Positions 18,381 to 28,000 of a stretch of 64,000 nucleotides of DNA are shown in pieces; the stretch's first letter is position 1; the number at the start of each line of letters is the position of its first letter. Source of the stretch: Verrucomicrobia bacterium SCGC AAA164-E04 (GTDB lineage: Bacteria; Verrucomicrobiota; Verrucomicrobiia; Limisphaerales; AAA164-E04). A program made the translations under genes and the position numbers. The stretch is taken from NCBI GenBank assembly GCA_000383715.1, contig KB911839.1, forward strand, positions 62,001-126,000, given 5' to 3'. Below the pieces are notes generated by a model, which did no database searches, was not told the DNA's origin, and saw only the letters and a list, made by a program, of their open reading frames with translations.

Positions 18381-19811
18381 ATGAACTCCGAACTCCTTAC
18401 TCGAAGAGACCTCCTCAAACAGCTCAGTGCTGCATCTGTTGCCACGCTTGGAATGGGTGCGCCCAGAGTATGGGCTGAAGCTGAGGAAGTTGTGCACCCA
18501 GCTGCCAGAGCAGATTCCTGTATCCTCATCTGGCTTGCAGGTGGCATGGCTGCACCAGATACCTTTGATCCCAAGCGCTATCTGCCATTTGAACTGGAGC
18601 TGGATGTGGACAAGATACTCAGCACCTTCCCGGCGATTGATACCGTGGTGGATGACATCAAGCTCACGGAAGGGATGGAACACCTTGCACGTGTCATGGA
18701 CCGCGGTACTTTGATTCGCTCAGCGGTGCAGCCTGATCTTGGCAGTATCCTGCACTCACGTCATCAATATCACTGGCATACGGGCTATGTGCCACCAATC
18801 ACAGTTGCCGCGCCTCACATCGGAGCTTGGATGGCGAAGGTGCTCGGACCAAATAGCGAAGTCGTACCTCCCTTTATCAATATCGGGCAACGACTCGAAG
18901 GCGTGGGTGAAAAGGAGGAACTCAAAGCTTTTACCACTGCGGGTTTTTTTGGATCACAGTTCGGTCCCATGAACCTGCCATATCCAGCAGACGCCTTGAA
19001 ATCAGTCCAGCCTTCCAAGGGAATGGAACCGGGGCGTTTCGCGAATCGCTATCGTCATTATCGAAAATTAATTGATCAGAATCCCAACCGCGCATGGGTC
19101 AGCGATTACCGACAGGAATCCATGTTGCGTTCGATGGATGCTGCACATCGACTGTTGCAATCTGATGAGCGCCACGCCTTCGACCTGACGAGGGAGCCTC
19201 AAGCAGTCCGCGAGATTTACGATACCGGGCGATTCGGGCAGGGATGCCTGCTGGCTCGAAGGTTGGTCGAGTCTGGGGCACGTTTCATCGAAGTGACCAC
19301 TGAGTATATTCCCTTCAAACATTTCGATACTCACGAAAATGGACACACCACCATGAAGCGGATGAAGTCGGAAATCGATCGACCGATTGCGCAACTCATT
19401 CTCGATCTGGAAGAGCGAGGGTTGTTGGATCGGACTCTTGTCGTCGTTGCCAGTGAATTCAGTCGTGACATGATGATCGAAGGCGTGCCTGGTTCCAGTG
19501 CCCGTGATCAGTCCCGCGCCAAGACTGATAAACTCAAGGAAATGAAACAGTATGGTCTGCACCGCCACTTTACCGGTGGCACGAGCGTGGCGATGTTTGG
19601 GGGCGGTGTGAAGAAGGGATACCGGTATGGCCGGACAGCTGACGAGCGTCCCTTGGTGGCCGTGGAAAATCCGGTTTCTATTGAAGATCTTCATGCCACG
19701 ATTCATACCGCGATGGGAATAAATCCCAGGACGGCGTATGATATTGAGAAACGGCCATTCTTTGTGACAAAAGACGGTCTTGGACAGCCTGTGAGCGAGA
19801 TATTTGCATGA
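18381..19811 (+). CDS. Tat-exported DUF1501 protein with degenerate N-terminal motif
   Basis: The 476-residue product has a Tat signal (LTRRDLLKQLSAAS) and the DUF1501 core: DTFDPK, TEGMEHLARVMDR, RHQYHWHTGYVPP, and a late ARRLVESGARFIEVTTEY. The usual GGPSxxDTFDPK motif here reads LAGGMAAPDTFDPK, so the Pro-Ser following the glycines is replaced. The second His/Asp-rich segment (FDTHENGH) is kept. DUF1501 proteins resemble alkaline phosphatases and sulfatases in fold. It is transcribed with the cytochrome gene upstream, as in most members. The ATG at 18381 starts the Tat region directly; a TTG three codons earlier is possible. Confidence 0.88.
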   Translation: MNSELLTRRDLLKQLSAASVATLGMGAPRVWAEAEEVVHPAARADSCILIWLAGGMAAPDTFDPKRYLPFELELDVDKILSTFPAIDTVVDDIKLTEGMEHLARVMDRGTLIRSAVQPDLGSILHSRHQYHWHTGYVPPITVAAPHIGAWMAKVLGPNSEVVPPFINIGQRLEGVGEKEELKAFTTAGFFGSQFGPMNLPYPADALKSVQPSKGMEPGRFANRYRHYRKLIDQNPNRAWVSDYRQESMLRSMDAAHRLLQSDERHAFDLTREPQAVREIYDTGRFGQGCLLARRLVESGARFIEVTTEYIPFKHFDTHENGHTTMKRMKSEIDRPIAQLILDLEERGLLDRTLVVVASEFSRDMMIEGVPGSSARDQSRAKTDKLKEMKQYGLHRHFTGGTSVAMFGGGVKKGYRYGRTADERPLVAVENPVSIEDLHATIHTAMGINPRTAYDIEKRPFFVTKDGLGQPVSEIFA

Positions 19812-20050
19812 CCCTTTCATTCATGCCCTGGCAATGATTCAGTCTGATGTCTCGATCTTTAGACGATGGAACTGCTCCCCTTTCATACTTGTGAAGCAAA
19901 AGCGGAATTTTTTGTATTTGGATTATTTTCTTCAGGAACTTGAAAAGGTGCCTTGACTAGGATTGTCATTTGAATCGCATGGTATGCGTCGGCACAGATA
20001 CAGAGACCAATAATGGAGGAGCTTTGCTGCTTCAATTCTTTTGATTCAGG

Positions 20051-21997
20051 TTAGCGTTTTTCTGGTGAAACGGGCAAATTTACAGTGAAGGTGGAGCCCC
20101 TATTCAAAAAACTCTCCACAACGATATTCCCATTCAGCGATTGAACCAGCTTTTTTGAGATTGAAAGTCCAAGCCCTGTGCCCTCGGTTTGCCCGAATTC
20201 TCGTTCCCTGTCCAGTCGATCAAAAGGAGTGAAAAGTCTTTGCATTTTATCTTCTGGGATACCGTATCCGTTGTCTTTGACTTTGATTAGAATGCGATCT
20301 CCATCACCATGAGCAGACAATGTCACCAGGCAGTCTCTGGGGCTGTACTTAATCCCATTGGAGACTAGGTTCATCAGGATTTGCTTCAATCGTTTGTGAT
20401 CTGACTCAACCGTCAGCGTTGCCTTCGAAGAGAGAGAGAGCAGTATTCCAATATTTTTTGCATCTGCCATTGGTTTCATGATCTCCTCTATTGAGATCAG
20501 CATCTCAATCACATTAATCTCGTCCAGATCAAGGACCAGATCATTAGCCTCTACACGTGCAATATCTAGGACATCGGTTACCAGATCCAGTAGATGATTG
20601 CCTGCGTTGTGGATACGTTTCACACTCTCTCTTTCTTTATCCTTCAGGTTACCCATTCCCAGTAATTTGGAAAAACCAATAATACTGTTCAAGGGCGTCC
20701 TTAACTCATGGCTCATACGGGACATGAAAATGTTTTTAGTGTCGTTCGCTATTTCCGCCTGGTCTCTGGCTACCTCAAGTTTTTTTCGCACTTTCCGCTG
20801 TTTGGTCACATCCCTGACAACAGCGATGAATCGTTCCGAAAAATCATCACTCATGTATTGAAGTGTCAGCTCCACTTCTGTGTCGTGGCCATTTTTGTGG
20901 CGTAACAAACTTTCGAAAACAAACGATTTTTCAGTCCCGGTTTTCAGTTGATGAAACACTTCATTCAATCGCTTTTGATTCATTTGGCGATCTAGAGTAA
21001 AGGGCGTTAACGCTAGAAGCTCCTCCATTGCATATCCTGTTATATTTAGCGCGCTCTTATTTGCGTAAATGAAGCGAAAAGTTTCAGGCTTAAACATTAA
21101 GATAGCATCGAACGTTGCATCGAGCGTATCTTTGTACACTCGCATCTGGTTCTGAGTAGCATGTTGCTGGGTAACATCACGGAAAACACCGCGTGACAAA
21201 ACAGGTTTTCCACTCTCGAAACGCACGTTGATGTGGCCCTCGGTTTGAACAAGTTTTCCGTCTTTAGCTGTAAAGGTAATGTCCAATACACCAACGTCTT
21301 CCCCCGCTAAAAGGCGTTTGAATGATTCACCGCATTGCTGTTGACACCCCGGCGCGATGATGTCGAAAAAGTTGATAGTTTGTAACTCTGATTCACTGTA
21401 ACCAAGCGTTTCCTGCCATTTTCGATTAACCCAGATAATTTTCCCATCAGGTGAGATGGTCTGGATCAGGTCACTGACATTGTCGAACAAATCGCGCAAT
21501 CGTGTCTCGCTATCTTGCAGACGGGCCAAGGACATTACTTGGCGACTCATTGTTTCAAGTATTTCTCTCTCTTGAGGCGTTAGTTGTCTAGGGACATGGT
21601 CCATAATGCACAATGCGCCAACATTATGACCATTTGAGGTGATCAGTGGGGCTCCGGCGTAGAAACGAATTTTCGTATCTCCGGTGACAATTTTAAGTTT
21701 CTTGAACCTCTCATCTTCCAGCGCATTGTTGACTTCCAAAATAGCGTCCCCTTTGATGGTATGATCACAGAAACTTTCATCTCTATCGACCTCACATTCA
21801 TCCAAACCATGAGCACTACGAACAAAAGTCTGATCCTCACCTACCAGCGTAATAAAAGCGTATGGTGTTCTGCAGAACATTGATAAAAGTCGCGTTAGCC
21901 CGGAGATTTCATCCCCAATCGACTTTCTCAGCGACTCTTGTGACTCAAATGCCAACAAACGCTCATTTTCTCTTCGATTCGTATTCTGACTCGTCAT
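20051..21997 (-). CDS. GAF-PAS-PAS sensor histidine kinase
   Basis: The 648-residue protein has no signal peptide and no membrane segment. In order it contains a GAF domain (about 20-160, ending GALCIMDHVPRQLT), a first PAS (165-280), a second PAS (285-400, NITGYAMEELL) with PAC-like FRDVTQQ and VRDVTKQ ends, a HisKA helix with phosphoacceptor His430 in SHELRTPLNS, and an HATPase domain with LMNLVSNGIKYS, DNGYGIPEDK and GTGLGLSISKK. It is a cytoplasmic two-component kinase that probably senses a small ligand or redox state. No response regulator or receiver domain lies next to it, so its partner is elsewhere. Confidence 0.94.
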   Translation of the reverse strand: MTSQNTNRRENERLLAFESQESLRKSIGDEISGLTRLLSMFCRTPYAFITLVGEDQTFVRSAHGLDECEVDRDESFCDHTIKGDAILEVNNALEDERFKKLKIVTGDTKIRFYAGAPLITSNGHNVGALCIMDHVPRQLTPQEREILETMSRQVMSLARLQDSETRLRDLFDNVSDLIQTISPDGKIIWVNRKWQETLGYSESELQTINFFDIIAPGCQQQCGESFKRLLAGEDVGVLDITFTAKDGKLVQTEGHINVRFESGKPVLSRGVFRDVTQQHATQNQMRVYKDTLDATFDAILMFKPETFRFIYANKSALNITGYAMEELLALTPFTLDRQMNQKRLNEVFHQLKTGTEKSFVFESLLRHKNGHDTEVELTLQYMSDDFSERFIAVVRDVTKQRKVRKKLEVARDQAEIANDTKNIFMSRMSHELRTPLNSIIGFSKLLGMGNLKDKERESVKRIHNAGNHLLDLVTDVLDIARVEANDLVLDLDEINVIEMLISIEEIMKPMADAKNIGILLSLSSKATLTVESDHKRLKQILMNLVSNGIKYSPRDCLVTLSAHGDGDRILIKVKDNGYGIPEDKMQRLFTPFDRLDREREFGQTEGTGLGLSISKKLVQSLNGNIVVESFLNRGSTFTVNLPVSPEKR

Positions 21998-22691
21998 GTG
22001 TTCAATAAAAACTAAAGTCTCGGTCTTTCAGCCATAAACAGGCCAAGTTTTGTAATCCGCTTCTCCCTGAGAAAAGATTTGTCACAATCCTCCAAACCAG
22101 AGGCTTAACTGCCACATTAAATAATTCATGCAAATTAATTATTTAATATTTTTTTATTAAGGGGATTTCAAAGGTGGGAGTATAGAACTCACATTTACAC
22201 CTCTTTCGTTTGTATCGCTGTTGGCGAGTTTTATGCCAGGTCTTGAAAACGGGTGTGCTGAGTACGTGCAAGGGACGAAAGTATGCTTCTTCTCACTGAA
22301 CAGGCGATGTTATTTTCACGACCAGACGGAAGAGAGCGGCCCAAACACTATTTTAGTCCTGACCATGACCCCAATCATTGCATGCGGTTGAAGAGCGCAT
22401 ATTTTTGCCTGCAGCCTAATATCGAATATTTCACCAAAAGAATGAAAGGACAGGGAAGGCCATGGCGTTGACCCAAACCAGCTTAATCACCGAATTTCAG
22501 TTACTAATACGACAATCGCTAAGCGCGTTGCTTTTGATGAGTTTCGTCATAAGTCGATGTGTATGCAGGGAAACGGACCCACTCTGTGCAAGCTCAAGAG
22601 CAATTTAGCAGGTTTTGCGCCAAAATAAGGTGGTAACTAGCGAGTAAGGAGCCACTGGAGTCAGGACGTGAGAATAGAAGTAAGCATCGTC
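21998..22691. other. 694-base intergenic region upstream of the histidine kinase
   Basis: It holds an AT-rich palindrome and the presumed promoter of the kinase gene. No supported gene was found on either strand; a minus-strand stretch at about 22500-22640 weakly resembles the end of a LacI-type regulator and may be decayed sequence. Confidence 0.45.
22117..22146. repeat. AT-rich ten-base-pair palindrome upstream of the histidine kinase
   Basis: TTAAATAATT at 22117-22126 is the exact reverse complement of AATTATTTAA at 22137-22146, with a 10-base loop, followed on the plus strand by TATTTTTTTATT. It lies 120 bases from the kinase start. It could be an operator, or a terminator for a plus-strand transcript, though no gene precedes it. 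Confidence 0.35.
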
Positions 22692-22979
22692 TCAGGAAAT
22701 TAAACTCACTTGATCAGGTAATCGAATCTGGTTTCTCATCAATTGTCCCAAGATGGTCAGAGCATGTTCGTTATGTGTCGCCATTAAACCGCTTGGCACA
22801 TCACCTGCGTCATTGAATATTGATTCCAAACCATGGGGGAAATATGCAAGCACCGGGCAATCGCCAGGGAGGGAGTGCCTTGATCCATCAACTCTTTCAG
22901 CTGTTGTGTGACCTTGACCGGAATCATTCATCTCGAAACCAGAGCGCATCTTCATATCTTGCAACCTCAGGGACGGCAT
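22692..22979 (-). pseudogene. C-terminal remnant of a LacI-type sugar-sensing regulator
   Basis: Only 95 codons remain. The segment from PVLAYFPHGLES to the end, including VPSGLMATHNEHALTILGQL and IRLPDQVSLIS, matches the last part of a periplasmic-binding-protein-like sensor domain of LacI-family (or XylR-type) regulators, where P-x-x-hh-x-x-N-x-x-hA is followed by the x-vP-dvsv turn. The helix-turn-helix domain and the rest of the sensor are absent, and the frame stops at 22692. It lies at the end of the sialic-acid gene group on the same strand, where a cognate repressor could be expected. The evidence is pattern matching only. Confidence 0.5.
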
Positions 22980-23054
22980 TCGAGTCTATGCGGCGTTTGA
23001 GCTAGGGGCGCTGTGAGTCTGAGTGTCACGAACGATAAGTCGATGAATGTGAAA

Positions 23055-23822
23055 TCAAATTTTTCCCGACGCCCGCATTTCTTCTGTTAATTTTTTTTGA
23101 TATTCCGAGTGAGCCTGGACATCCTCACGAGCTCGATCACTGTAATAAATGAACCCCAGTGCCTGCCGTGTCCGGCAGAGGGATTGATTGCCATCCGCGC
23201 GATGAATCGTCAGTGAGTCGTGCACCAGGAGGTCCCCTGCATTTGCCGGAAGGGGCAGTTCGTTTTCACGGTCAGCTTCACCTGGGTAATCGACGATGCC
23301 CTGACTGAAGCCCAGTGTCTGGGTGCGAGTGTGCTCTCGCATTCCCTGCTTGTGTGATCCCTTCACATATCGAACGCAACCGTTATCTTCATCCACTTCC
23401 TCCAGTGCAAACCACATCGTCACCGCTTCACAGGGATTGAGCATGAAATAGAAACCGTCCTGGTGCGGCGGAGTGGGTCGTCCGATGCGTGGGGGTTTGT
23501 TGAAATACTGCATGTTCTTCGGCACAACTGGCCCATGGAGCAACATTTCGGCAACCTCACGGAATCGACCCGTATGAAAAAAATGATGAAACCAAGGATC
23601 GTGTTTCTCCATATGTTGGACCTGCTTCAGTGATGAAGGGACGTTCTTTTCCTCGTAAAATACATACTTATCCTCTAGTTGAGGAACAATATCCTGAATA
23701 AATCGCTGCACATTTTCAAGGAGATCTACCAATGCCTCCCCGGTGACGAATTGTGGGAACACCACAAATCCATCACGATCAAAAGACGTTGACACTGCGG
23801 GTTCATTTTCTTTTTGATTCAT
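23055..23822 (-). CDS. PhyH-family Fe(II)/2-oxoglutarate dioxygenase
   Basis: The 255-residue cytoplasmic protein has the PhyH fold: DRDGFVVFPQFV at the start, the HQD iron-binding pair (His120, Asp122) in PTPPHQDGFYFMLNP, and the distal LLVHDSLTIHRADGNQS with His207 followed by Arg residues that bind 2-oxoglutarate. Members hydroxylate small molecules; many act on sugars, amino acids or natural products, so the substrate is open. It is the third gene of the sialic-acid group, 92 bases after the aldolase gene. A strong ribosome binding site lies before its start. In this context hydroxylation or oxidative removal of a group from a modified sialic acid is a speculative role. Confidence 0.9.
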   Translation of the reverse strand: MNQKENEPAVSTSFDRDGFVVFPQFVTGEALVDLLENVQRFIQDIVPQLEDKYVFYEEKNVPSSLKQVQHMEKHDPWFHHFFHTGRFREVAEMLLHGPVVPKNMQYFNKPPRIGRPTPPHQDGFYFMLNPCEAVTMWFALEEVDEDNGCVRYVKGSHKQGMREHTRTQTLGFSQGIVDYPGEADRENELPLPANAGDLLVHDSLTIHRADGNQSLCRTRQALGFIYYSDRAREDVQAHSEYQKKLTEEMRASGKI

Positions 23823-23825
23823 TTA

Positions 23826-23833
23826 TTCCTCCT
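23826..23833 (-). promoter_or_regulatory. Strong ribosome binding site before the PhyH gene
   Basis: On the minus strand AGGAGGAA precedes the ATG at 23822 by four bases. It is one of the few clear Shine-Dalgarno sequences in this window and fixes the start. Confidence 0.75.
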
Positions 23834-23914
23834 GTTTTTCTACATGGGATAATTTGTTTCGCCCGTCGAACGGGCATTGGGAACATCTGGTAATCATCGC
23901 CTGAGCATGGTGGT

Positions 23915-24862
23915 TCATTGAGAAAACTCCAACTTTCCAGATTGTGACCACTCAAAAAACCCCATGGCCTTCAGCTCGGATCTCAGTGTGGTGATTTGTT
24001 TCTCCGACAGTTTCCCTTGCGGTAATCGACAGCTCCCCATGTCAAATCCCTGCATCGCCAGCACTGCTTTCATGGCAGAATGAAATGGATACTGGCTCAG
24101 TGTGCGTATCATCTTAACCATCAAAGATTGCAGCCGGCGTGCTTCATGAAGATTGCCTTCAAAGAAGGCGGTGATGATTTGATGGTAAGGGAGGGGCGAG
24201 ATGTTGTATGTGCTGCCAATGGCCCCATGCGCTCCGATGGCAAGTGCGCCCAGGAGCATTTCGTCGCAACCCCACAGAACATCGAAACGACCATTCTCCA
24301 ATTCCAAACACTCCTGGAACTCATGGAGTTTGGTGTCGGTATATTTGACGCCTGCAAGATTCGGGATGCGATCACTTGCTCGTTTCAGAAACTCAAGCAC
24401 TTCCACCTTCGACCCCGTCAATGCCGGGATGTGATAGTAATAGAAGGGAAGCTTGGGTGCGCAGCTGGCGATTTCAGCCATGCAATCGACCAGGCTCGAG
24501 ACACTGTCGACTTTGAAATACGAGGGACATGTGGCTGAAATCATGTCGGCTCCTATGGTTTGCGCGTGTTCGGCAAGTTGTCTTGCTTCGATGATGCTGT
24601 TATGTCCGATCTGTACGATAACGGGTACTCGTTTGGCCGCAGCCAGCACGTAAGCTTCAGCGATTTCCTTGCGCTCCTCACTCGACAATGACATGCCCTC
24701 GCCCGTGCTTCCACAGGTATAGAGACCACTGATTTCATTTTGCAACAGGTGTTCAACCATCGGGTCAATTGCCTTGGTGTTGATTCCATGATCACGGTTC
24801 AATGGTGTATAAGTCGCAGCGATAAGACCCTCAAGTCCCTTTTTGTCTGTATGTTGATTCAT
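23915..24862 (-). CDS. nanA: N-acetylneuraminate lyase-like aldolase (DHDPS family)
   Basis: The 315-residue (from Met at 24862) protein has the DapA/NanA barrel: GSTGEG at 51-56, the tyrosine of YYYHIPALTG at 141-143, and the Schiff-base lysine Lys173 in GVKYTDTK. The YYYHIP and GVKYTD sequences fit N-acetylneuraminate lyases rather than dihydrodipicolinate synthases. It would cleave N-acetylneuraminate or a relative into N-acetylmannosamine and pyruvate in the cytoplasm. Upstream lies the sialidase fusion and downstream the PhyH gene, so function and context agree. No epimerase, kinase or transporter for sialic acid is seen nearby. A few extra residues upstream (frame open to 24886) are less likely. 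Confidence 0.87.
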   Translation of the reverse strand: MNQHTDKKGLEGLIAATYTPLNRDHGINTKAIDPMVEHLLQNEISGLYTCGSTGEGMSLSSEERKEIAEAYVLAAAKRVPVIVQIGHNSIIEARQLAEHAQTIGADMISATCPSYFKVDSVSSLVDCMAEIASCAPKLPFYYYHIPALTGSKVEVLEFLKRASDRIPNLAGVKYTDTKLHEFQECLELENGRFDVLWGCDEMLLGALAIGAHGAIGSTYNISPLPYHQIITAFFEGNLHEARRLQSLMVKMIRTLSQYPFHSAMKAVLAMQGFDMGSCRLPQGKLSEKQITTLRSELKAMGFFEWSQSGKLEFSQ

Positions 24863-25058
24863 TTTTATCCAACAGGATTGTTCCAAGTTCTTCTTCCATC
24901 CGCATTCTTCAACGGAACCTGTTCACTTACCCAAAAGCTCATCCAGTCATTCCATGCATCCAACGAAAGCAAACATGGCAATGGAGGATGGTGCTGACTG
25001 GATTGGAAAGGCTTCGTTTTTTGCCGGATATTCATTTGTTTTCAGGGAAGGCCTGTGC

Positions 25059-28000
25059 TCAATGACCATCTCCTCCCATAGGATGGTGAGGCGTGTTGCT
25101 GTCCGCATACCTGGCCGATAACTTTTCTTCGCTTTCTGATGAAAATGGCGACGCAGGTAATCCTGCGCTATTGACAAGATTGACTGGAGGTTTTGGAAAT
25201 GGGTGCCATGCGTAGCGCACTTCCTGAGGTTCGGGCACCTTTGGGCTCCAGACCAAAAGCGAGTGCGTATCGATCACTTTCACATTTGCCATGTGAAAAA
25301 CTCCCTCCTTGCCACAGACCTCAAAGTGACGCAACGCCATGCCATCAGAAGATGTCAACCCATCACCCGCGTGCTTGAATGAGACCACCATCTTACTGGC
25401 TTTGCGTTTTGATGAGTCGAATAATGGTCCAGAATAGGTTGTGTGCATCTCGGATCCATAGGTGGTTCCCAGTGCCCAAATTGCCAGACGCTCTCCCACA
25501 GGTTTCTTAAAAAGGGGATGGACATCCGATTGATGTCCGGTGTCCAAGGTGATGGCCATACCAAGGTTTGTGAGCTGATCGAGTGTGCGACGTTGTCCAT
25601 CCCTGAACCTTGGCCACTCCGGTCGATTCAATGCAGGAAGTTGAACATAAAGGAAGGGGAAGTCGCCTTGCCCCCATTTGGAACGCCATTGATGGATGAG
25701 CAAGGGAAACAGTTTGCCATGCTCCTGCGTTCGAGCAGGGGTTTCTGCATTGGATTCCCCCTGATACCAAATCACTCCCCTGATGGCAAAGGGGATCAGT
25801 GGCTTGATTCCAGCTTGCCACATAAAGCCCGGCTTGAAAGGGTGATTGGGGCCACACGCATCGCCCGGTATAGATTCGCCCGCTTGAATGGCTGCCAGAA
25901 GATTCTGTCGGCCACGCGAACGACAAAATGCGCCCAGACGTTCATTGTCCAGCCAGTCTCCTGAGACAAGTCCCTTCAGATCCACATTGTTCAAAAGCGT
26001 TTCAGCAGGAATCCATGCTTCAGTGGGGGTTCCACCCACTGCCGGGCAGATCAGGCCGACAGGGACTTGAAGTTCCTGCTGCAGGAATCTGCCAAAATAC
26101 CAGCCAACGGCGGAAAATTCAGAAGCCGATGCTGTTGTTGCCACTTTCCATTTACCTTTGCAATAGGTTTCCGGAGTCAATCGTGTCCATTGAGTTTGAT
26201 CATAGGCCCCCAGTGTTCCTCTGGTTCCACCCCTCAGGTGCATCAGCCGTAATTGCGGTGCGTTGCCTCGTGATAATTCCTCATGACCTCTGGCGGATTG
26301 CTGGAGCGCCCACTCCATGTTCGATTGTCCTGCACATACCCAGACTTCACCCACCACAATGTCCTTGAATTGGATCTGCTGCCCTTCGGATTCGATCCTC
26401 ATCACCGTCGGCGAGGCGGTTGCTTTTCGCTTTTCAAACTGGACACTCCAATTACCTGAGGCATCGGCAGTAGTGTTGATTTTTTCTTTGCCCAGTGAGA
26501 CTTGGACTGTCGAATTTGCATGAGATTTACCCCAGACAGGAATCACGACATTGGCCTGTAGTACCATGTGGTCACTGAAAATCTGCGGTAACTTCAGTGC
26601 ACGGGCTTCCTCCCTTGGCTCGTCTCCGGTGTTGGTTTCGGGTTTGCCAATAATGTCGGTAAGCGGAACCCTTTGAAATGTCATGTGGGCCTGACTGCCT
26701 TCATATAGTATTCCAACTGTGTGCTCGTCGATCATGGTCATGCACGAATAGCCACTGCCATTGCCTTCATCAAGCAGTAGACGAAATGCTTTTGGCCAAG
26801 TCAGACCACGATCCAAGGATGCTTTGATCGTGATCCGGTTCCTGCCTTTGATGCTGTCAGGATTGGAAAAAAGTAAACGGTCGTTCATCTTTCTGCCCAG
26901 TTCCCTTTCCACATTGATCAAACTGGCCATACACGCTCGTGGTTCGATCAAGGAGCGTTCGGAGGTCGCGTGCTTTTGCCAGGTTGCCCCCATGTCACGT
27001 GTTGTCATGACGACTCTTACCGAACCACGGTTGTAACGGCAGTTCAACATCAGTAAACCGGGTTCGATTTCGACCACCTGGGCTTCAGTCGTATCATCAA
27101 AAGCGCCCGTGCCAGCCTGCCAGGTTTTACCGTGATTGTTTGAATAAATAATCGTCGAATGGGGTAGGCGATGGGCGGTGTTGTCTGAGGTATCGGGTGG
27201 GTCTTGATATTGCGCAGCAAATACGAGGGTTCCGTCGCGCATCGTGATGCCTTTTCCTGGTCCTTGCAGGATAAAACTCCATTCAGGTCTTTTTACCTGT
27301 TGCGTGATATTTATTGGTTCAGACCATGTCACGCCGTCGTCATCGCTATGCACCAGCATGAGTTGCCCGGTTTCTTCTGGTTCCAAGCCAGGCATCGAAC
27401 CAATCCATGAACGGTTTCCATGACTCCACGTTGCAGCGACCCAGATGCTGCCGGTTTGGCGGTCAACCAGCACTGCGGGATCACCAATACCGTCGTAACG
27501 CCAGTCCGGATCATTTCCCATGTCCATGATCACCCGCATGGGTTCCCACGTTCGACCAGCGTCTGTTGATCGAGACATGCCGACGTCAATATTGCCGGGA
27601 AGATCGCCCCCATTCTGCCGCCGAACATCATATACGCCGATCAGCGTACCATCATTCGTGGTTGCCAACCCGGGAATGCGATACGTATGGACTCCCTCGT
27701 CGCCCCCTTGGCGCAACGCGACGCCCAGTCGTTGCTTTGAAGATGGATAGGCCTCCATCGTCACCGGGCCATGGGAAGTTCTGATCTGCGTGACCCTTGC
27801 TCCCACCTCATGATCGATATCAGCATCTTTACTCAGCTTGCATGCGATCCATAGGTAATTCGTGCCTGCAAGCAATGTCTGGTTGCCTGAAAAAATCAGT
27901 GCTGCATCTGACGAATTGATGTCATTCATCGCTTTTCCAAATGAGGTGCTGGCTGTGAATTGACTGTGTGGGCCGCCAAAGAAAACGAGTACAGATTCGA

